Position numbers and translations under genes: made by a program. Shown here one piece after another: positions 30,401-64,000 of a DNA stretch of 64,000 bases. The DNA lies in contig NZ_BMPQ01000001.1 of assembly GCF_014647675.1 (NCBI RefSeq), forward strand, positions 331,194-395,193, written 5' to 3'. Origin of the DNA: Streptomyces flaveus (lineage in GTDB: Bacteria > Actinomycetota > Actinomycetes > Streptomycetales > Streptomycetaceae). Positions within the stretch are counted from its first letter, which is position 1. Every line of letters begins with the position of its first letter. A model generated the notes under the pieces. It saw nothing but the letters and a program-made list of their open reading frames with translations, searched no databases and was not told the origin of the DNA.

Positions 30401-33400
30401 GCCTTCCTGGAGCTCCTGCAGCGGGAGCGGGTCACCGTCCTCAACCAGACCCCGTCCGCCTTCCACGAACTGGTCCGCGCCGACGAGGAGGCGGGCGGCG
30501 CCGACCTCGCGTTGCGCTACGTCGTCTTCGGCGGCGAGGCCCTGGACCCGGCCCGCCTGCTGCCCTGGTACGAGCGGCACGCCGACGACAGCCCGGTCCT
30601 GGTCAACATGTACGGGATCACCGAGACCACCGTGCACGTCACCCACCGCGCGCTGACCGCGGACGAGGTGCGCGCCGGGGTGGTCGGCGCCATCGGCGTC
30701 GGCATCCCCGACCTCGGAGTGCACGTCCTGGACGAGCGGCTGCGGCCGGTCCCGGTCGGCGTCGTCGGCGAGATGTACGTCTCCGGCGCGGGCGTGGCCC
30801 GCGGCTACGCCCACCGGCCCGGACTGACCTCCGGCCGGTTCGTCGCCGACCCGTTCGGCGTGCCCGGCACCCGGATGTACCGCTCCGGCGACCTGGCCCG
30901 ACGCCGCCACGACGGCTCGCTCGAATACCTGGGCCGGGCCGACGCACAGGTCAAGGTGCGCGGGTTCCGCATCGAACCCGGCGAGATCGAGTCGGTGCTG
31001 CTCGCGCTGCCGGAAGTGGCTCAGGCCGCCGTCGTGGTCCGCGAGGACAACCCGGGCGACCGGCGCCTGGTGGCGTACGTGGTCACCGGCTCCGCGGCCG
31101 ACCGGGCCAAGGGTGCCGCCCTGCGCGAGGCGGCCGCCGAGGCGCTGCCGACGCACATGGTGCCCTCGGCGGTGGTCGTGCTCGACCGGCTGCCGCTGAC
31201 CGTCAACGGCAAGCTCGACCGCAAGGCGCTGCCCGCCCCGCAGGCACCCACCCGCGCCGCTGGACGCGCCCCCGCGAACCCGGCCGAGGCACTCCTCGTG
31301 GACGCCTTCGCCGAGGTGCTCGGTGTGGACCAGGTCGGGGTGGACGACTCCTTCTTCGACCTGGGCGGCCACTCACTGCTCGCCATGCGCCTGGTCACCC
31401 GGGTGCGGGCGGCGCTCGGTGCGGAGCTCGGGGTGCGCGACCTGTTCGAGTCGCCGACCCCTGCCGCCCTGGCCCGCCGCGCCGCAGGCGCCGAACGCGG
31501 CGGCCGACCCGCGCTCACCGCGCGGCCTCGCCCGGAGCGCATCCCGCTCTCGCCCGCACAGCAGCGCCTGTGGCTGCTCGACCGGCTCAGCGGACTCGAC
31601 GCCGCCTACAACATCCCGATCGCACTGCGGCTGACCGGCGCCCTGGACGCAGACCGGCTGCGGGAGGCGCTCGGGGACGTGGTGGCCCGGCACGAGAGCC
31701 TGCGCACCCTGGTCGACGACCGGGGCAGCGAAGGCACAGATGCCTGGCTGCGGGTGCTGCCCGAGGTCCTGGTCGACCTGCCGGTCGTGCGGGTGCACGC
31801 CGAGGACCTCGACGAGCGGATCGCCGCCGGTGCCGCCGCCGGCTTCGACCTCACGGCCGAAGTCCCCATCCGCGCCCGGCTGTTCGAGGTCGGCCCCGAG
31901 GAGCATGTGCTGCTCGTCGTGGTCCACCACATCGCGGGCGACGGCACCTCCATGCCCGTACTCGCCAAGGACCTGGCCGCCGCCTACGCGGCCCGCCTCA
32001 AGGGGACGGCCCCCGCCTGGGAGCCGCTGCCCGTCCAGTACGCCGACTACTCCCTGTGGCAGCGCGAGCTGCTCGGCGACGGTGCAGACGACGGAGACCG
32101 CAGCGAGATGGCGCGGCAACTCGGCTACTGGGCCGAGGCGTTGAGCGGGCTGCCGGAGGAGCTCACGCTGCCGGTGGACCGGCCGCGCCCGGCGGTCGGA
32201 CCGCACCGTGCCGGGCGGCACACCTTCGCCGTGCCGCAGGACCTGTACGAGCGCGTCGGCCAGGTGGCCCGCGAGCTCAGGGCCACCCCGTTCATGGTGG
32301 TGCAGGCCGCACTCGCGGCCCTGCTGTCCCGGCTCGGCGCCGGCACCGACATCCCGCTCGGCTCGCCCGTGGTCTCCCGCTCCGACGAAGCCCTCGCCGA
32401 CGTGGTCGGCTTCTTCGTCAACACCCTGGTGCTGCGCACCGACGTGTCCGGCGACCCGAGCTTCGTCGAACTGGTCGACCGGGTGCGCGAGTTCGACCTG
32501 GCCGCCTTCGCCCACCAGGACGTGCCGTTCGAGCGTCTGGTGGAGGCGCTGCGCCCGGAGCGCTCCGCCGCCCGCCACCCGCTGTTCCAGGTGGCGCTCA
32601 GCCTGGACAGCGCCGGCGGCGCGGCCCTGGCCGAGGTCGCCGGGATGCCCGGCCTCACAGTCGACCCGCGCCCGGTGGCGCCCTCGGTCGCCAAGTTCGA
32701 CCTCACCTTCACCCTGACCGAACGGCTCGACGACCAGGGCAGCCCGGTCGAATGGAGCGGTGCCGTCGAGTACAGCGCCGACATGTTCGACGCCGGCACG
32801 GTGAGCCGGATGGCCCGCCGTCTGGTGCGTCTCCTGGACGTCCTGACCGACCGGCCCGAGGTCCCGGTCTCCGCCCATGATGTGCTGGTGGACGGTGAGC
32901 GCGAGCACATTCTCGGCAGCTGGCTGGAGAACGCCGCCCCGGTGGCCCCGGCGAGCCTGCCCGAGACCATCGCCCGCCGGGCGGCCGAGCACCCGGACGC
33001 GCCCGCCGTCACCTTCGCCGGCACCACCCTCACGTACGCCGAACTGGACGCGCGCGCCAACCGGTTCGCGTACGCCCTGCTGGCCCGAGGGGTCACCCCC
33101 GAGGCACGGATCGGCGTGCTGATGGAGCGCTCGGAGGCGCTGGCCGTCACCCTGCTCGGCATCGTCAAGGCGGGCTGCGCCTACGTGCCGCTCAGCCCGG
33201 CCAACCCCGACGAGCGCCTGGTGTGGCTCCTCGACCAGGTGCAGGCACCGCTCCTCGTCGTCGACGAGGCGCGCCGTCAGCGGGCCGAAGGCCTGGACGT
33301 CCGGGCCGAGTTGGTGCACGCCGAGGCGGACACCTCATCCCTGCCCGCCGAGGCACCCGCCGTGACGGTGACCCCGGAGCGACTCGCGTACCTGATGTTC

Positions 33401-36193
33401 ACCTCCGGCTCCAGCGGCCTGCCCAAGGGCGTCGCCATCTGCCACGGGGACATCGTCCAACTCGCCGCCGACCGCTGCTGGGACGGCGTCACCGACCGGG
33501 TACCGCTGCACTCCCCGCACGCCTGGGACGCCTCCATCCTGGAGTTCTGGGTGCCGCTCCTGCGCGGCGGCGAGGTGCTCGTGGCACCGCCCGGCGACCT
33601 GGACGTCACGGGCCTCAGGGCGCTGATCGCGGACTCCGGGATCACCTCGCTGTTCCTGACCGCCGGTCTCTTCCGGGTGCTCGCCCAGGAGATCCCGGAG
33701 GCGTTCGCCGCCGTACGCCAGGTCGCCACCGGCGGTGACGTGGTGTCGGGGACGGCCGTGCGCCGCGTCCTGGAGCACGCCCCCGGCCTGCAGGTCGTCA
33801 ACGCCTACGGCCCCACCGAGGTCACCGTGATGGCGCTGTCCCACCGCGTCGACCCGGACGCGCTCGACCCCCGCTCGCACAGCGTCCCGATCGGCCGCTC
33901 CCTGGACGCCATGCGCCACTACATCCTGGACGACGCGCTGCGGCCGGTGCCGCCGGGCGTCACCGGCGAGCTGTACGCGGCGGGTTCCGGCCTGGCCCGC
34001 TGCTACTGGAACCGCCCGGACCTCACCTCCGACCGGTTCGTCGCCGACCCGTACGGCACGCCCGGCACCCGGATGTACCGCACGGGCGACCTGGCCCGCT
34101 GGACGGCAGGCGGCCATGTCGAGTTCGCCGGGCGTGCCGACGAGCAGGTCAAGCTGCGCGGCTTCCGTATCGAGCTCGGCGAGATCGAGTCAGCGCTCGC
34201 CGCGGGACCCGGGGTGACCGCCTGCGCGGTGATCGTCCGCGAGGACCGGCCGGGCGACAAGCGCCTGGTCGCCTACACGGTGGCGGAACCCGGTTACGAC
34301 CGGGCCGCGCTCGGCGCCCACCTGGGCCGCACCCTGCCCGACTACATGGTGCCCGCGGCGATCGTCGAACTGACCGAACTGCCGCTCACCGCGATCGGCA
34401 AGCTCGACCGCAAGGCGCTGCCCGCACCCGAGTTCGGCAGCGCCGGCGGCCGGGCCGCCGCGAACACCGAAGAGGAGATCCTGGTCCGGCTGTTCACCCA
34501 GACCCTGGGGCTGCCCGAGGGGGCCGTCGACGCGGACAGTGCGTTCTTCGATCTCGGCGGCGACAGCATCATGGCCATCCAACTGGTCAGCGCCGCCCGC
34601 CGGGAGGGCCTCAGGATCACCGGCGCCGACGTCTTCACGCACCGGACCGTCGCCGAACTCGCCCGGGCCGCAGCGGTGGCCGAGGAGCCCGGGGGCGCCG
34701 AACCGGATGAGCCCGTCGGCGAGTTGCCCGCCTGGCCGATGCTGCACTGGCTGGCCGAGCGGCGGGTCCCGGTGGACCGGTTCAACCAGACCACCGTGCT
34801 GCGCGCGCCCGCCGAGCTCGACCTGGACCGGCTGCACTCCGTGATCGGGGCGCTGCTCGCCCGCCACGACAGCCTGCGGCTCACGGTGGCCGTCAACGAC
34901 CCCGGCGACGCGGCCACTTGGCGCGTCGAGGTCCCCGAGCCGGATGCCGTACGGGCCGAGGACCGGGTGCGCAGGGTGGATGCCACGGACCTCTCCGAGG
35001 CCGAACTGACCGAGGCGGTACGCGCCCACGGCGAGGCGGCCGTCGGCCGGCTCTCCCCGGCCGACGGCGCCATGGTGGAGATCGTCTGGTTCGACCGTGG
35101 CGAGCGGCACGGGCTGCTCCTGGTCGCCGTCAACCACCTGGCCATCGACGGGGTTTCCTGGCGCATCCTGCTGCCCGACCTGTTCCGGGCGTGGGGTGAT
35201 GTGCTGGCAGGCCGCGAGCCCGAGCTCGACTCCGGCGGCACCTCACTGCGCCGCTGGGCCGAGCGGGCCACGGAGCGCGCCGCCGCGCCGCGCACCCTGG
35301 CCGAACTCGACCACTGGACCGGCACGTTGCGGCGGGGACGCACCAAGCTGGGCTCGCGCCCGCTGGACCCGGCGGTGGATGTGCTCGCCGACGCGCGGCG
35401 GCTGCGCCGCACGCTGCCGACCCAGGTCACCGGGCACCTGCTCACCACGGCCCCGGCCGTGGTCGGGGCGGGCGTGGACGACGTCCTGCTCGCGGGTCTC
35501 GCCCTGGCCGAGGCTCGCAGGCGCCGCGACACCCACGCTTCCGTCCTGATCGATGTGGAGAGCCACGGCCGCGGACGCGAGGGCGTCTCGGACCTGTCCC
35601 GCACCACCGGCTGGTTCACCGCCCTGTACCCGGTGCTCCTGGACACCGCAGGCGTCGATCTCGACGAGGCGTTCGCGGGCGGCCACGCCGCCGGCACCGT
35701 CCTCAAGCACGTCAAGGAGCAGCTGCGGGCCGTGCCTTCGGAAGGCCTGGGCTACGGGCTGCTGCGCTACCTCAACCCGGAGACCGCGGCCGCTTTCGAA
35801 GGACTCGGCAGCGCCGGGATCGGCTTCAACTACCTGGGCCGGTTCCTGCCCGGGGAGACCGGCGACTGGTCGGTGGCCTCCGACGCCCCGCGCCCCGACG
35901 GCGAGGACCCGGCGACCCCGCTGGCCCACGCCGTCGAGATCAACGCGTACATCGAGGAGAGCGCCGACGGGCCGCGTCTGGGGGCGACGTGGACGTATGC
36001 CGCCTCAGTCCTCACCGAGGACGAGGTCGGCGCGCTCGCCGACGGCTGGTTCGAGGCGCTGACCGCTCTGGTGGAGCACGCCCAGCGGCCCGACGCGGGC
36101 GGCCTGACCCCCACCGACGTGGGGCTTATAGAGATCACACAGAGCGAGATTGAAGAGTTCGAGGACGAACTGGCCTCGGACTGGGAGATTTGA
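15461..36193 (+). CDS. NRPS 1: modules 1-6 (C-A-T, C-dA-T, C-A-T-T-E, C-A-T, C-A-T, C-A-T-E)
   Basis: About 6910 residues, first synthetase of the assembly line. Domains with rough residues are as follows. Module 1: C1 10-430, A1 460-940, T1 945-1015. Module 2: C2 1040-1465, A remnant 1480-1580, T2 1590-1660. Module 3: C3 1685-2110, A3 2135-2610, T3a 2620-2690, T3b 2695-2765, E1 2775-3225. Module 4: C4 3250-3670, A4 3695-4185, T4 4195-4265. Module 5: C5 4275-4725, A5 4750-5265, T5 5275-5345. Module 6: C6 5355-5805, A6 5830-6325, T6 6330-6405, E2 6420-6870. An acidic tail ([20 protein letters not shown]) may dock to NRPS 2. Pocket codes read by eye are A1 DILQLGMVW (Gly), A3 DLTKVGAVN (Asp, less likely Asn), A4 DASTAAAVC (aromatic, Phe/Tyr-like), A5 DFWNVGMVH (Thr) and A6 DALFAGAVM (unassigned). 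All six C domains keep HHxxxDG. The start is uncertain: the GTG at 15461 has GGGAG only one base upstream; TTG 15470 has better spacing and ATG 15410 is also in frame. NRPS 2 starts one base after the stop. Confidence 0.95.
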   Translation: MSRLALSEVRNDVRLPVTAAQLGVWVAQRLEPESPLYQCAVHFDSVPLDIEVLRRSVIRAVAETDTLRSRFGDDGEVFQIVRAEVDATVDLVDLRAEADPEAVARAWMDRDLATVADLEAGPLFRHALLVLSDERHFFYLRYHHIVLDGFGQTRYLDRLARVYTALAAGEEPAPARRRGLDELVAEERAYRDSPHHASDRDFLLGRLAGAEERQTLADGAASPAPRALRRHTDLPSELTSALTSVGHWPTVIAAATAVYHHRMLSVDDVVLGIPVAARRTPAALATPSMLANDLPLRVTVTPDTTFAELVGTVRTELGALLRAQRFRREELHQAHDLTGTDAALFGTAVNAMSFDARVRFGDVLATPRQLSNGPVADLAVATYGDPADGDVRLEFAANPELYSEDALEAHQERFLTLLASLAAAPSAPLGRAELLDPATADRLLHAPNDTAGQAPGGLVELFERQAAASPDAVALRADETLTYAELDARANRLAHRLAARGVGPERLVGVALPRTAGLIVTLLAVLKTGGAYLPIDPEHPADRRGMILEDASPELLVTTSGTEAPDGVPTLLLDTVDWSAGDPSPLGRPQDGRSTAYVIYTSGSTGRPKGVALERAPMDNFLAAMARTVPVAPEDRLLAVTTVSFDIAVLEIFQPLLAGAGVVLASRDEVLDPDALRTVVEHEAITVVQATPSLWQALIETRPEVFAGVRVLTGGEALPQSLANLLTEHAASVTNMYGPTETTVWSMTAPVERDGGPVKLGAPILNTQVYVLDTALRPVPAGYSGELYIAGDGVARGYRGRPGLSAERFVADPYGPAGTRMYRTGDLVRVEPDGSFTFLSRLDHQVKVRGFRIELGDIEAALLAHTPVERAAVLMREDRPGDKRLVAYIVSPEGDSPALRSHLAERLPEYMVPGAVVVLDALPLTPNGKLDRRALPAPVRVSLPDGRAPRTELEERLCGLYAEVLGLDSVTVDDDFFTLGGTSLSATRVVSRAAREGITVAIRDLFRARTVARLAPSCALGVPGANEAPAPALPAPLPDVELTALLADPEVEEVLPLTPLQEGLVVHSLTAGRGGEVYTVHIGLDLAGEVDAERLRAALDTVIARHPVLRSGIAHQEVSRPVLVVRRRAAVPWRVHDLRGRADDIDTVLRAEADEPFDLASAPLLRAALLRLDDGHRLVVTCHHLVLDGWSVPILLGETLRAYRGGPVGPEPRPYRDHLGWLAGRDHEHSAAVWGEALAGVRPTLVGGSGDGRTQDSVRLESALDAATTARLERTARELGVTVNSLVQAAWSVALRELTGQDDVVFGITVAGRPAEVPGVTEMAGLFVNTVPLRARPGPGRTLAEVARAVQDDQADLLAHQYLPLVEVQRAAGVAGLFDTLVAFQNYPVDRDAIEAVARESGLVAGAADVTDVNHYPLTLTAVPGERLAARLTCRPHLFEPGTAQVLLDRFNDTLARLANAPGTLVGELVPDREPVAGEDRRDLVELRGFRFDPADVEAALAAHLDVVRAAAVVREDTPGERRLVGYVVPRRGATTDPSDLRDAVAAALPDYMVPSVLVTLDTLPPAPGGGIDRHALPVPVIAGAAVRGPQTPLQELLCALFAEVIGLDAVGVDEDFFALGGDSILGFRLLSRARARGVSFGFRHLFERRTVAALAEVCTAYEPTAAPQRIPLPVSAEKAARLAAEPGVEAVLPLSPNQQGLLFHHAFDDADADPYTLQVVLDFAAPVDTARLGAALDRVLGRHEALRAGFRTTEDQRSVQLVYEAPSVPVREVAVADDAAFAALLDEDRATRFDLTRPPLVRAAAVRRADGTGSAVLTMHHIVVDGWSLPIVARDLFAEYGAGDSGAPQEAGHQARYRDHLAWLGGTDTDTSLEVWRAALAEVTEPSRVATGQGARVLEPVRQDHLLTAQETTGLAAVARRHGVTVNTLVQAAWAIVLRGLTGRDEALFGVTVAGRPAELPGAGDLVGLFINTVPLSVRLDPGESLGDLAVRLGREQSALLDHHHVALGDIQRALGMGELFDTLLSFENYPLDLAAITASAHAAGLELADARVRDGSHFAISVVVEPGERMRLRVRHQPQLVTEETALAASAELLATLRAFVAAPELPLARLAGAAAAAPTDRAQARSAAAATLPELFAAQVARTPDVPAVLAGGESLTYRQLDRRSNALAAELIERGAGPGRLVAVMLPRSVDLPVALLGVLKSGAAYVPVDPAYPTERIAVILQDSAPALAVTTDPDLTPQGLATVRPTAAEADAVGRTPLPEDAAYVIFTSGSTGRPKGVVVEHRALGAYLSRAAEAYPDAAGLALAHTSVSFDLTVTCLYTPLVAGGQVHLAELPDAIGAERPTFLKGTPSHLRLLDTLPEEVSPSGTLVVGGEALRGEMLADWRAAHPEATVINAYGPTEATVNVMEYRIEPGQPLPDGPVPIGRSFPYARVHLLDSGLRPVRAGARGELYLAGEGLARGYLGLPGQTSHRFVADPFGPAGSRMYRTGDLARQRPDGAIEYLGRVDDQVKVRGFRIELGEVEAAAEAVPGVRRAAAAVRGSVGEPRLVGYLVAPEGVDTAEVEARMRAALPEYMVPAAFVVLDELPLTPNGKVDRAALPEPAVTTGTATRTASGDLEERLLGLFRQVLGREDVGVEDDFFALGGDSIMSIQLVGRGRAAGVRFSARHVFEHRTPARLAAALADQAVRSPLEERLLGLFRDVLGRADVGVEDDFFTLGGDSIMSIQLVGRARAAGLKFSARHVFEHRTPARLAAALAEQDGSASDALTEQGPDSAPLLPLMRRLVARGGRYAQYHQSVTLTLPATTREHLAAALGAVLERHEALRMRVADADGFTVTPVGVDGPAALADSLLTRVDARRDASDEELTALVAEHTGAARDSLDPAAGRMLRAVWFDRGAERAGRLLLVVHHLAVDGVSWRIIVPDLAAAWEAVAAGGRPDPAPVGTSFAHWAREVTALPTDDADHWRELLAAGDPLIGPRPLDPGLDLRGDAGRLTLRLPADVTGAVLADLPAAFHAGPDDVLLTALAAAVPLWRGDRAGLLVDVESHGRHEDLVPGAELSRTVGWFTVAHPVRLDTRAGDPRAVLTGADAAGDALRAVKEQLRATPRQGIGHGLARFSDPRTAPLFAELPEAQFGFNYLGRVSLAGALAPGWELASVGADDAPEVPLSHTVEVNVAAHEGPEGPELVATWTWARALVSDADAARLAELWGTALRGLAAHGARPSAGGHTPSDLLIPLEQAEIRELEADGDVVELLPLAPLQEGLLFHHQYGDGADDPYISQLRVELTGSLDRARLRAAAAEVQRRHPTLRAAFRRTSQGTPVQVVLRDPQLDFTEVELADTGDLDAVCTADRRRGFDITSAPLIRWTLASIGERHTLVVSAHHSIRDGWSMPIVMRELMACYLSDPLPQVRPHRDHLAWLTRQDRAAASAAWSQALAGLDGGTLLSGGPAPAGQEAGQLDLAIDGLDVQAAARRLGVTVNTLVQAAWLLLVARLTGRDDVVTGVTVSGRPADLPGAADMIGLFINTVPLRAILRADEPVGAFARRLQLEQARLVEHHHLGLVDIQRLAGHGELFDTSMVFENYPLDVAALTAVAHRAGLEAGEVAHHAVTHYALAMEAGPSANGLRLRLHHRPDVLTEERMGQIAELLPQMLHTVVTEPATPVGRISGHTPASRASLLSLGHGPQDAAGPGTWPELFLDQVRRTPDAPALVTSAQTLTFHELADRAGALARVLAEAGVDTEKRVAIVLPRSVEMVVALHAVALAGGAFVPVDPAHPAERITQTLADAAPELVLTTAGTALPETGLPRIDLDALDLDLLALSGEGLARPIRPQQAAYVIYTSGSTGRPKGVVVTHAGIPGLARAQRVGFDVTEDSRVLQFASPSFDAFVSEVAVTLLAGARLVLASREELLPGAPLARTVAEHGVTHATLPPAALRELRPADLPTLRSLAVAGEQCPPQVAELWSADRHMVNAYGPTETTVCATMSALLSGFGVPPIGTALPGLAVRVLDAHLQPVPVGVVGELYVSGAGLARGYLDRPALSAERFVADPFGAPGSRMYRTGDQVAWREDGQLVYVGRADRQIKLRGFRIEPGEIEAAVVAAPEVAASAVVVREDRPGDRRVVAYAVPVEGAAVVPEVLRARLREVLPDHMVPAAVVVLDRLPVTVNGKLDQAALPAPRYDTGTGRGAASPMEELLAEVFAEVLGVARVGVDDSFFDLGGHSLLAMRLVARVRAVLGTELGVREVFETPTVRELARLAAGGPRAAADAPGDLPRPDRLPLSYAQQRQWFLDRFDGTNSAYHIPMALRLTGVLDEAALAAALDDLMARHESLRTQIAEDEEGPYQRIVSTGLPLERTEVTADELDAALRTAVSRPFDLTVEVPIRARLFTVGAEEHVLLVVVHHIAGDGASVPVLARDLVAGYRARLADAAPEGPGNAPQYADFALWQRSVLGAEDNPDSVLGRQLDHWRTTLAGLPQELTLPTDRPRPAAGPHRAGRHRLEIPADLHGELARAARELKATPFMVVQAVLAALLSRLGAGTDIPIGSPIAGRSHEALTDVVGLFANTLVLRTNVSGDPSFAELVGRVRETDLAAFAHQDVPFERLVEALRPERSAGRHPLFQVVVEWGDDETRALNALEDLPGLAVEPLQLTLDAAKFDLVLHLRPRHTAEDAPAGIEVDLEYSADLFDASTATSLGERFVRLLGAALAEPARPVTDLDVLAEDERHLLLTDWAHTPAEPYRPIAADDTIVRRFEAAAAAHPDAVAVTGEDEQGRASSLTYAELNARANRLAALLRKRGAGPERFVALALPRVPDLVAAVLAVLKSGAGYLPVDPAYPAERVALLLGDTRPVVTVGTRATVTALGGDETWLALDDEGVIADLAGRDSADPAPVAADHAAYVIYTSGSTGTPKGVVVTHRNVLRLFDATDHWFGFGAEDTWTLFHSYAFDFSVWELWGPLLHGGRLVVVPHAVSREPAAFLELLQRERVTVLNQTPSAFHELVRADEEAGGADLALRYVVFGGEALDPARLLPWYERHADDSPVLVNMYGITETTVHVTHRALTADEVRAGVVGAIGVGIPDLGVHVLDERLRPVPVGVVGEMYVSGAGVARGYAHRPGLTSGRFVADPFGVPGTRMYRSGDLARRRHDGSLEYLGRADAQVKVRGFRIEPGEIESVLLALPEVAQAAVVVREDNPGDRRLVAYVVTGSAADRAKGAALREAAAEALPTHMVPSAVVVLDRLPLTVNGKLDRKALPAPQAPTRAAGRAPANPAEALLVDAFAEVLGVDQVGVDDSFFDLGGHSLLAMRLVTRVRAALGAELGVRDLFESPTPAALARRAAGAERGGRPALTARPRPERIPLSPAQQRLWLLDRLSGLDAAYNIPIALRLTGALDADRLREALGDVVARHESLRTLVDDRGSEGTDAWLRVLPEVLVDLPVVRVHAEDLDERIAAGAAAGFDLTAEVPIRARLFEVGPEEHVLLVVVHHIAGDGTSMPVLAKDLAAAYAARLKGTAPAWEPLPVQYADYSLWQRELLGDGADDGDRSEMARQLGYWAEALSGLPEELTLPVDRPRPAVGPHRAGRHTFAVPQDLYERVGQVARELRATPFMVVQAALAALLSRLGAGTDIPLGSPVVSRSDEALADVVGFFVNTLVLRTDVSGDPSFVELVDRVREFDLAAFAHQDVPFERLVEALRPERSAARHPLFQVALSLDSAGGAALAEVAGMPGLTVDPRPVAPSVAKFDLTFTLTERLDDQGSPVEWSGAVEYSADMFDAGTVSRMARRLVRLLDVLTDRPEVPVSAHDVLVDGEREHILGSWLENAAPVAPASLPETIARRAAEHPDAPAVTFAGTTLTYAELDARANRFAYALLARGVTPEARIGVLMERSEALAVTLLGIVKAGCAYVPLSPANPDERLVWLLDQVQAPLLVVDEARRQRAEGLDVRAELVHAEADTSSLPAEAPAVTVTPERLAYLMFTSGSSGLPKGVAICHGDIVQLAADRCWDGVTDRVPLHSPHAWDASILEFWVPLLRGGEVLVAPPGDLDVTGLRALIADSGITSLFLTAGLFRVLAQEIPEAFAAVRQVATGGDVVSGTAVRRVLEHAPGLQVVNAYGPTEVTVMALSHRVDPDALDPRSHSVPIGRSLDAMRHYILDDALRPVPPGVTGELYAAGSGLARCYWNRPDLTSDRFVADPYGTPGTRMYRTGDLARWTAGGHVEFAGRADEQVKLRGFRIELGEIESALAAGPGVTACAVIVREDRPGDKRLVAYTVAEPGYDRAALGAHLGRTLPDYMVPAAIVELTELPLTAIGKLDRKALPAPEFGSAGGRAAANTEEEILVRLFTQTLGLPEGAVDADSAFFDLGGDSIMAIQLVSAARREGLRITGADVFTHRTVAELARAAAVAEEPGGAEPDEPVGELPAWPMLHWLAERRVPVDRFNQTTVLRAPAELDLDRLHSVIGALLARHDSLRLTVAVNDPGDAATWRVEVPEPDAVRAEDRVRRVDATDLSEAELTEAVRAHGEAAVGRLSPADGAMVEIVWFDRGERHGLLLVAVNHLAIDGVSWRILLPDLFRAWGDVLAGREPELDSGGTSLRRWAERATERAAAPRTLAELDHWTGTLRRGRTKLGSRPLDPAVDVLADARRLRRTLPTQVTGHLLTTAPAVVGAGVDDVLLAGLALAEARRRRDTHASVLIDVESHGRGREGVSDLSRTTGWFTALYPVLLDTAGVDLDEAFAGGHAAGTVLKHVKEQLRAVPSEGLGYGLLRYLNPETAAAFEGLGSAGIGFNYLGRFLPGETGDWSVASDAPRPDGEDPATPLAHAVEINAYIEESADGPRLGATWTYAASVLTEDEVGALADGWFEALTALVEHAQRPDAGGLTPTDVGLIEITQSEIEEFEDELASDWEI
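15500..16760 (+). other. C1: lipo-initiation (starter) condensation domain
   Basis: The operon opens with a condensation domain before any carrier protein, so it must take an acyl donor from elsewhere. It has [26 protein letters not shown] near 15890, [10 protein letters not shown] and FGTAVNAM. This resembles the N-terminal C domains of daptomycin-type lipopeptide synthetases and of EntF, which attach a fatty or aryl acid to the first amino acid. The family resemblance is from memory, not from alignment. No acyl-AMP ligase or free acyl carrier protein is seen inside the window. Confidence 0.75.
19885..20205 (+). other. Truncated adenylation domain in module 2
   Basis: Only about 105 residues lie between the C2 domain and T2, where an intact A domain needs about 480. 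What remains is the C-terminal subdomain: [19 protein letters not shown] (equivalent to the A8 block), [33 protein letters not shown] and [10 protein letters not shown]. The last replaces the usual NGKLDR and lacks the catalytic A10 lysine kept by the 12 complete A domains of the window. The whole ATP- and amino-acid-binding core (A1 to A7) is missing. The frame is open and T2 is intact, so this is a clean internal deletion. Confidence 0.93.
23321..23752 (+). other. Tandem duplicated carrier (T) domains in module 3
   Basis: Two consecutive carrier domains lie before epimerase E1. The first (from 23324) and second (from 23546) both read [54 protein letters not shown], offset by exactly 222 bases (74 codons). 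Both keep the phosphopantetheine serine in GGDS. The near identity marks a recent in-frame duplication. Both carry the D-S form typical of carriers that precede an epimerase. Confidence 0.95.
23790..25145 (+). other. E1 epimerization domain (residue 3)
   Basis: The domain has [12 protein letters not shown] near 24200, TVGWFT near 24660 and FNYLGR near 24890, the standard epimerase blocks that distinguish it from condensation domains. It follows the tandem T domains, so the aspartate of module 3 should become D-configured. The next C domain (C4, HHSIRDG) should then be a D-L type. Confidence 0.9.
34725..36080 (+). other. E2 epimerization domain (residue 6)
   Basis: It shows [12 protein letters not shown] near 35130, TTGWFT near 35605 and FNYLGRF near 35825. 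The first His of the motif is Asn, but the catalytic second His is kept. It closes NRPS 1, so residue 6 should be passed to NRPS 2 in D form. A 35-residue linker and acidic tail follow. Confidence 0.9.
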
Positions 36194-36194
36194 A

Positions 36195-60441
<24,247 letters not shown>

Positions 60442-60445
<4 letters not shown>

Positions 60446-61710
60446 CGGCGGTTGACGAGACGACGGTTGCGGCGCCCCCCTTGCGCCGCAACCGCGACTT
60501 CCTCCTGTTGTGGACCGGCAACTGGCTGCAGTTCTTCGGCTCCCGGATGAGCAGCGTCTGCTATCCGCTGCTCGCGCTCCAGATCTCCGGCGGTTCGGCC
60601 GAGGCGGTCGGCCTGGCGTCGGCCGCGGCCGTACTGCCGCAGGCCGTCGTCCAGTTGCCGGCCGGGGTCCTGGTCGACCGCTGGGACCGGCGCGCGGTGA
60701 TGCGCTGGTGCGCGCTCGGCCGGATCCTGGTGCTGGGCGCGGTGGGTGTCACCCTGGCTCTCGGCGCGCTCGGCATGGAGCTGCTCCTGGCGCTGATCGC
60801 CGCCGAGGTGTCGCTCGCCATCGTCTCCTCGCTCGCGGAACGGGCCGCCGTACGCACGGTCGTCCCGGGGGAGCAGCTGCCCGCCGCCCTGTCGCAGAAC
60901 GAGGCCCGCGGCCGGATCGCGGGTCTGCTCGGCGGGCCGGCCGGCACCGTCCTGTTCACCTGGACACGCTGGAGCCCCTTCCTCGCCGCCACGCTCGGGG
61001 CGCTGGTCGCGGCCGTCAACCTGCGGTTCATCCGGGCCGACTTGAGGACCGAGACCGCGGTGCGCCGCCGTGCGATCCACCGGGACCTGGCCGACGCCCT
61101 GCGCTGGCTGCGGGGCCAGCGGGCGCTGCGCGCCATGCTGCCGGTGGTCACCGTGTCCACGGCCCTGCTCCAGGTAGTGATGCAGGGTCTGGTCGTGGTG
61201 CTGGTCAAGGAACAAGGGCTGCCGGAGGCCACCTTGGGCCTCGTGCTGGGGATCAGCGGCTGTGGCGGTCTGCTCGGAGCGCTCACCGGGCGCTGGTTCA
61301 TGGCGCGGCTTCCGCTGCCCGTCCTCCTGATCGGCGGTCTGACCCTGTGGGCCGCCCTGATGAACGCCATGGCCTGGGCCACCGGGCCCGTACAGCTCGG
61401 TGTGCTGTTCGCCGTGATGAACGTCATCGGAGCGGTCTTCGGGGTGGCCACCGCGGTCTACCAAGTGACCATCACGCCCCAGGAGTTGCAGGGCCGCGTC
61501 GCGGCCCTGTCCGGCCTGGTCGTCGCTCTCGGCACCACCGCGGGCGCGTTCGCCGCCGGGAAGCTCCTGCACGCCTACGGCGGCCTGCTCTCCCTGCTGG
61601 TGGCCGCCGGCCTGATGGCCCTGACCGCTCTGGCGGCCGCGCTGATCCCGGCCGTCCGGAAGGCCCGCATTCCGGTCGCGTCCCACCCCGGGACCTCGCC
61701 GGACACCTGA
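60442..61710 (+). CDS. MFS transporter, probable peptide exporter
   Basis: A 422-residue integral membrane protein of the major facilitator superfamily with about 12 hydrophobic segments. It starts with a soluble tail and [20 protein letters not shown]. The loop between helices 2 and 3 carries [12 protein letters not shown], matching the MFS pattern D-R-x-x-R-R. The layout resembles the enterobactin-exporter (EntS-like) and macrolide-efflux branch. It overlaps the NRPS 3 stop codon as ATGA, so it is translated with the synthetase. Export of, or self-protection against, the peptide made here is the likely role, by position. Confidence 0.9.
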
Positions 61711-61871
61711 TCCTCCCCGCCCCTGCCCACTCCGGGGCCGGCCGGACCGCCCGGTCGCCTCCCCGCCCGTATCCGTTTCCCTCCGCCCTGTCCCTGCACC
61801 GAGCCCTGCTCGGCCGCTTCCCGACCGGCCGACCCGATGACCGCCCGCACCCGACCACAACCCTGCCCGAC

Positions 61872-61931
61872 CACCCGCACCCGCACCCGCACCCGCACCC
61901 GCACCCGCACCCGCACCCGCACCCGCACCCG
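61872..61931 (+). repeat. (CACCCG)10 hexanucleotide tandem repeat
   Basis: Ten perfect copies of CACCCG lie in the 263-bp gap between the MFS stop and the start of the flavin monooxygenase, ending about 40 bases before that start. The gap is otherwise pyrimidine-rich with no gene. If read through in one frame it would encode His-Pro repeats, but no start supports that. Copy number could vary by slipped-strand replication. Confidence 0.95.
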
Positions 61932-61973
61932 CGACCAAGCGGACCACAACCCGGACCACCCGAAGGACCGTCC

Positions 61974-63014
61974 ATGGATCTGAGCCTGTTCTATTTCGCG
62001 CACGACTCCACCGCGCCGGGGCAAGCCGGCCGGTACGAGCTGTTGATCGAGGGAGCGAAACTCGCCGACCGGTCGGGGCTAGCCGCCGTGTGGACCCCGG
62101 AGCGGCACTTCGACCCCTTCGGCGGGGCCTACCCGAACCCGGCCGTGCTCGGCGCCGCCGTGGCCATGTGCACCCAGCGCGTGGGCATCCGGGCCGGCAG
62201 TGTCGTCGCCCCGCTCCACCACCCGGCGCGGATCGCCGAGGAGTGGTCGGTGGTGGACAACCTCTCGGGCGGCCGGGCCGGCATCGCCTTCGCCTCCGGC
62301 TGGAACACCGTGGACTTCGCCCTGCGCCCGGAGAACCACGCCGACCGGCGCACTCTGGTCCGCGACACCGCCGAAGAGGTCCGTCGGCTGTGGCGCGGCG
62401 AGGCCCTCGCCACCGCCGACGGTCTCGGACGGCCCGTCGAGATCCGTACCTACCCGCCCGCCGTACAGCCCGAGTTGCCGGTGTGGCTGACGTCGGCCGG
62501 CGGCGTGGACACTTTCCGGGCCGCCGCCCGGATGCGCGCCGGCATCCTCACCCACCTGCTGGGCCAGTCCCTGGAGGAGGTGGCCGGCAAGATCGCCGAG
62601 TACCGGCGGGTGGCCGCCGAGGAACACGACGGCTGGTCCGGCCATGTCGTGCTGATGCTGCACACCCTGCTCGGCGACGACCTCGACCAGGTCCGCGAGC
62701 AGGTGCGCGAGCCCTTCACGAACTACCTGAAGAGCTCCGCGAACCTCACCGCCAAGTCGTTCACCGGCAAGGACATGGACCTGTCCGAGCTGAACGCGGA
62801 CGACATGGACTACCTCGCGGCCCGCGCGTTCGACCGCTACTTCGAGACCGGCGGGCTCTTCGGCAGCGTCGAGCGGGCCGCCGAACTGCTCCCGCACATA
62901 CGGGCTTTGGGTGTCGACGAGATCGGCTGCCTTGTGGACTTCGGAGTGGAGTCCCGGGCTGTGCTCGACGGCATCGACAAGCTCGGCAAGCTGAACGAGA
63001 TCATCTCCCGATGA
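61974..63014 (+). CDS. Luciferase-like FMN-dependent monooxygenase (MupA/Atu3671 family)
   Basis: A 346-residue TIM-barrel flavoenzyme. Family blocks are LFYFAHDST, AAVWTPERHFDPFGGAYPNP, IRAGSVVAPLHHPARIAEEW, SVVDNLSGGRAGIAFASGWN, NHADRRTLV and THLLGQSLEEVAGKI. This family occurs next to or fused within NRPS/PKS systems and is thought to oxidise carrier-bound intermediates using reduced FMN. The exact reaction is mostly unknown. The ATG at 61974 has GAAGGA upstream. It is in the same orientation as the NRPS genes and 13 bases before the hydroxylase gene, so it is probably a tailoring enzyme of the pathway. A separate flavin reductase is not in view. Confidence 0.9.
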   Translation: MDLSLFYFAHDSTAPGQAGRYELLIEGAKLADRSGLAAVWTPERHFDPFGGAYPNPAVLGAAVAMCTQRVGIRAGSVVAPLHHPARIAEEWSVVDNLSGGRAGIAFASGWNTVDFALRPENHADRRTLVRDTAEEVRRLWRGEALATADGLGRPVEIRTYPPAVQPELPVWLTSAGGVDTFRAAARMRAGILTHLLGQSLEEVAGKIAEYRRVAAEEHDGWSGHVVLMLHTLLGDDLDQVREQVREPFTNYLKSSANLTAKSFTGKDMDLSELNADDMDYLAARAFDRYFETGGLFGSVERAAELLPHIRALGVDEIGCLVDFGVESRAVLDGIDKLGKLNEIISR

Positions 63015-63027
63015 GACAGGAGACGTC

Positions 63028-63972
63028 ATGAGCACCACCCTGAGCGCAGGGCCGACCTGGGCCCCGCACGAGATCACCGGCGCCGGGACCGAGGGCCAGG
63101 ACCTGGCCGCACACCTGGCCGAACTCGGCGCCGACCGTCTCGCCGAACTGCTGACGGAGCACAAGGCGCTCGTCTTCCGCGGGTTCGGGGTCACGCCCGA
63201 CGCGATCGAGCCCGTCCTCGGCCAGCTGCTGCCCAACCGACTGCCCTACGTGCACGGCAACTCCCCCCGCACCCGGGTGCGGGGCAATCTCTACACCTCC
63301 ACCGAGTACCCGCAGCGCTTCACCATCTCGATGCACAACGAGCTGAACTACGCCCGCAAGTGGCCGGCCCGGCTCGCCTTCTACTGCGAGAAGGCCGCCG
63401 AGTCCGGGGGAGCCACCCCGGTCGTGGACGGCGAGCTGTGGCTCCGGTCCCTCGATGCCGAGGTTCGCGAGGCCTTCGCCGGCGGGATCCGCTACGTGCA
63501 GAACCTGCACGACGGTTACGGACTCGGCAAGAGCTGGCAGGACACCTTCGAGACCGACGACCGCGCCGAGGTGGAGCGGTTCTTGACGGCCTCCGAAGCC
63601 GAGTGGGAATGGGGCCCGGACGGCATCCGCGTGGTGCAGCACCGCCGGGCCACCACCACGCACCCGGTGACGGGCACCGAGGTCTGGTTCAACCAGGCCG
63701 ACCAGTGGCACCCGGCCGGCCTCGGCGACGAGACCTCCAAGGAGCTGTACGACATCCTCACGCCCGAGGAGTTCCCGCAGTACGTCACGTTCGCCGACGG
63801 CACGCCCATACCGGACGAGTACGTCACCCAGATCCGCGACCGGGGCCTGGAGCTGGCCGTGGACGTGGACTGGCGGTTCGGCGACGTGCTGGTGATCGAC
63901 AACGTGCTCACCGGGCACGGCCGCCGCCCCTTCGAGGGGACCCGCCGCATCCTGGTCGCCATGTCCGACTGA
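63028..63972 (+). CDS. SyrP/TauD-like Fe(II)/2-oxoglutarate-dependent hydroxylase
   Basis: A 314-residue clavaminate-synthase-like dioxygenase. Metal ligands are visible in SMHNELNYA (His-x-Glu) and in LTGHGRRPFEG (distal His), with the following TRRILVAM holding the 2-oxoglutarate-binding Arg. The stretch NLYTSTEYP, then CEKAAESGGATPVVDG, resembles SyrP and related enzymes that beta-hydroxylate aspartate bound to an NRPS carrier domain. Two Asp-type modules (3 and 7) are predicted here, so beta-hydroxyaspartate is the leading guess. Asn or another residue is possible. AGGAG precedes the ATG and the gene follows the monooxygenase by 13 bases. The operon probably continues beyond the window. 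Confidence 0.9.
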   Translation: MSTTLSAGPTWAPHEITGAGTEGQDLAAHLAELGADRLAELLTEHKALVFRGFGVTPDAIEPVLGQLLPNRLPYVHGNSPRTRVRGNLYTSTEYPQRFTISMHNELNYARKWPARLAFYCEKAAESGGATPVVDGELWLRSLDAEVREAFAGGIRYVQNLHDGYGLGKSWQDTFETDDRAEVERFLTASEAEWEWGPDGIRVVQHRRATTTHPVTGTEVWFNQADQWHPAGLGDETSKELYDILTPEEFPQYVTFADGTPIPDEYVTQIRDRGLELAVDVDWRFGDVLVIDNVLTGHGRRPFEGTRRILVAMSD

Positions 63973-64000
63973 CCCGTACCGCGCGACGGACCGCGGATCC

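Noticed and set aside
15461..36193. A siderophore assembly line
   Set aside because: The EntF-like first C domain and a possible beta-hydroxy-Asp fit, but there are no visible genes for catechol/salicylate or hydroxamate supply and no siderophore transport genes. It is not excluded, only unsupported in this window.
61872..61931. CRISPR-like array
   Set aside because: It is an uninterrupted hexanucleotide repeat with no spacers and no cas genes nearby.

Overview
The window looks like chromosomal DNA from a Streptomyces or close relative. It has very high GC, strongly G/C-biased third codon positions, GTG and TTG starts, an SsbB-like protein, a thioester-domain surface protein with an LAETG sorting signal, and paired YfjP/dynamin-like GTPases. 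I assign the genus from gene content and style, not from a database match.

Left part (1 to about 14.05 kb) is mostly ordinary chromosome on the minus strand. It starts with the 5' part of an osmoprotectant-type ABC ATPase (1-512). Next is a compact five-gene operon (7047 down to 634): an FHA/winged-helix protein, a J-like membrane-anchored protein, a GrpE-like protein, a long Hsp70, and a TPR/OmpA-like membrane protein. This reads as a dedicated, non-housekeeping Hsp70 system. A VOC-family protein, the thioester/LAETG surface protein, an SsbB-like protein and two overlapping GTPase genes follow. The block ends at a tRNA-Arg(TCT) gene (13976-14048).

The junction (14.05 to 15.46 kb) has no convincing intact operon. 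It holds a second, non-functional tRNA-like sequence sharing 18 nt with the tRNA-Arg T-arm region, one plausible 69-codon gene and what look like gene remnants. It resembles the scar of an insertion at a tRNA gene.

Right part (15.46 to 64 kb) is one plus-strand biosynthetic operon that continues past the window. Three giant NRPS genes encode 13 condensation domains, 12 complete adenylation domains plus one truncated one, 14 carrier domains, two epimerases, one N-methyltransferase and a terminal thioesterase. They are followed by an MFS exporter, a MupA/Atu3671-type flavin monooxygenase and a SyrP-like Fe/2-oxoglutarate hydroxylase. The first C domain is of the lipo-initiation type. Binding-pocket codes read from the sequence predict: acyl-Gly1-[module 2 has no usable A domain]-D-Asp3-aromatic4-Thr5-D-X6-Asp7-Gly8-Pro9-Gly10-Gly11-X12-sarcosine13, released by the TE, perhaps as a macrolactone through Thr5.

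I do not recognise this residue order as a known lipopeptide. The oddest parts are module 2 (C, A-domain stub, T), a tandem duplicated carrier domain before the first epimerase, and clear recent sequence exchange among the glycine modules. No acyl-activating enzyme, MbtH-like protein or pathway regulator is visible; they may lie beyond position 64000.
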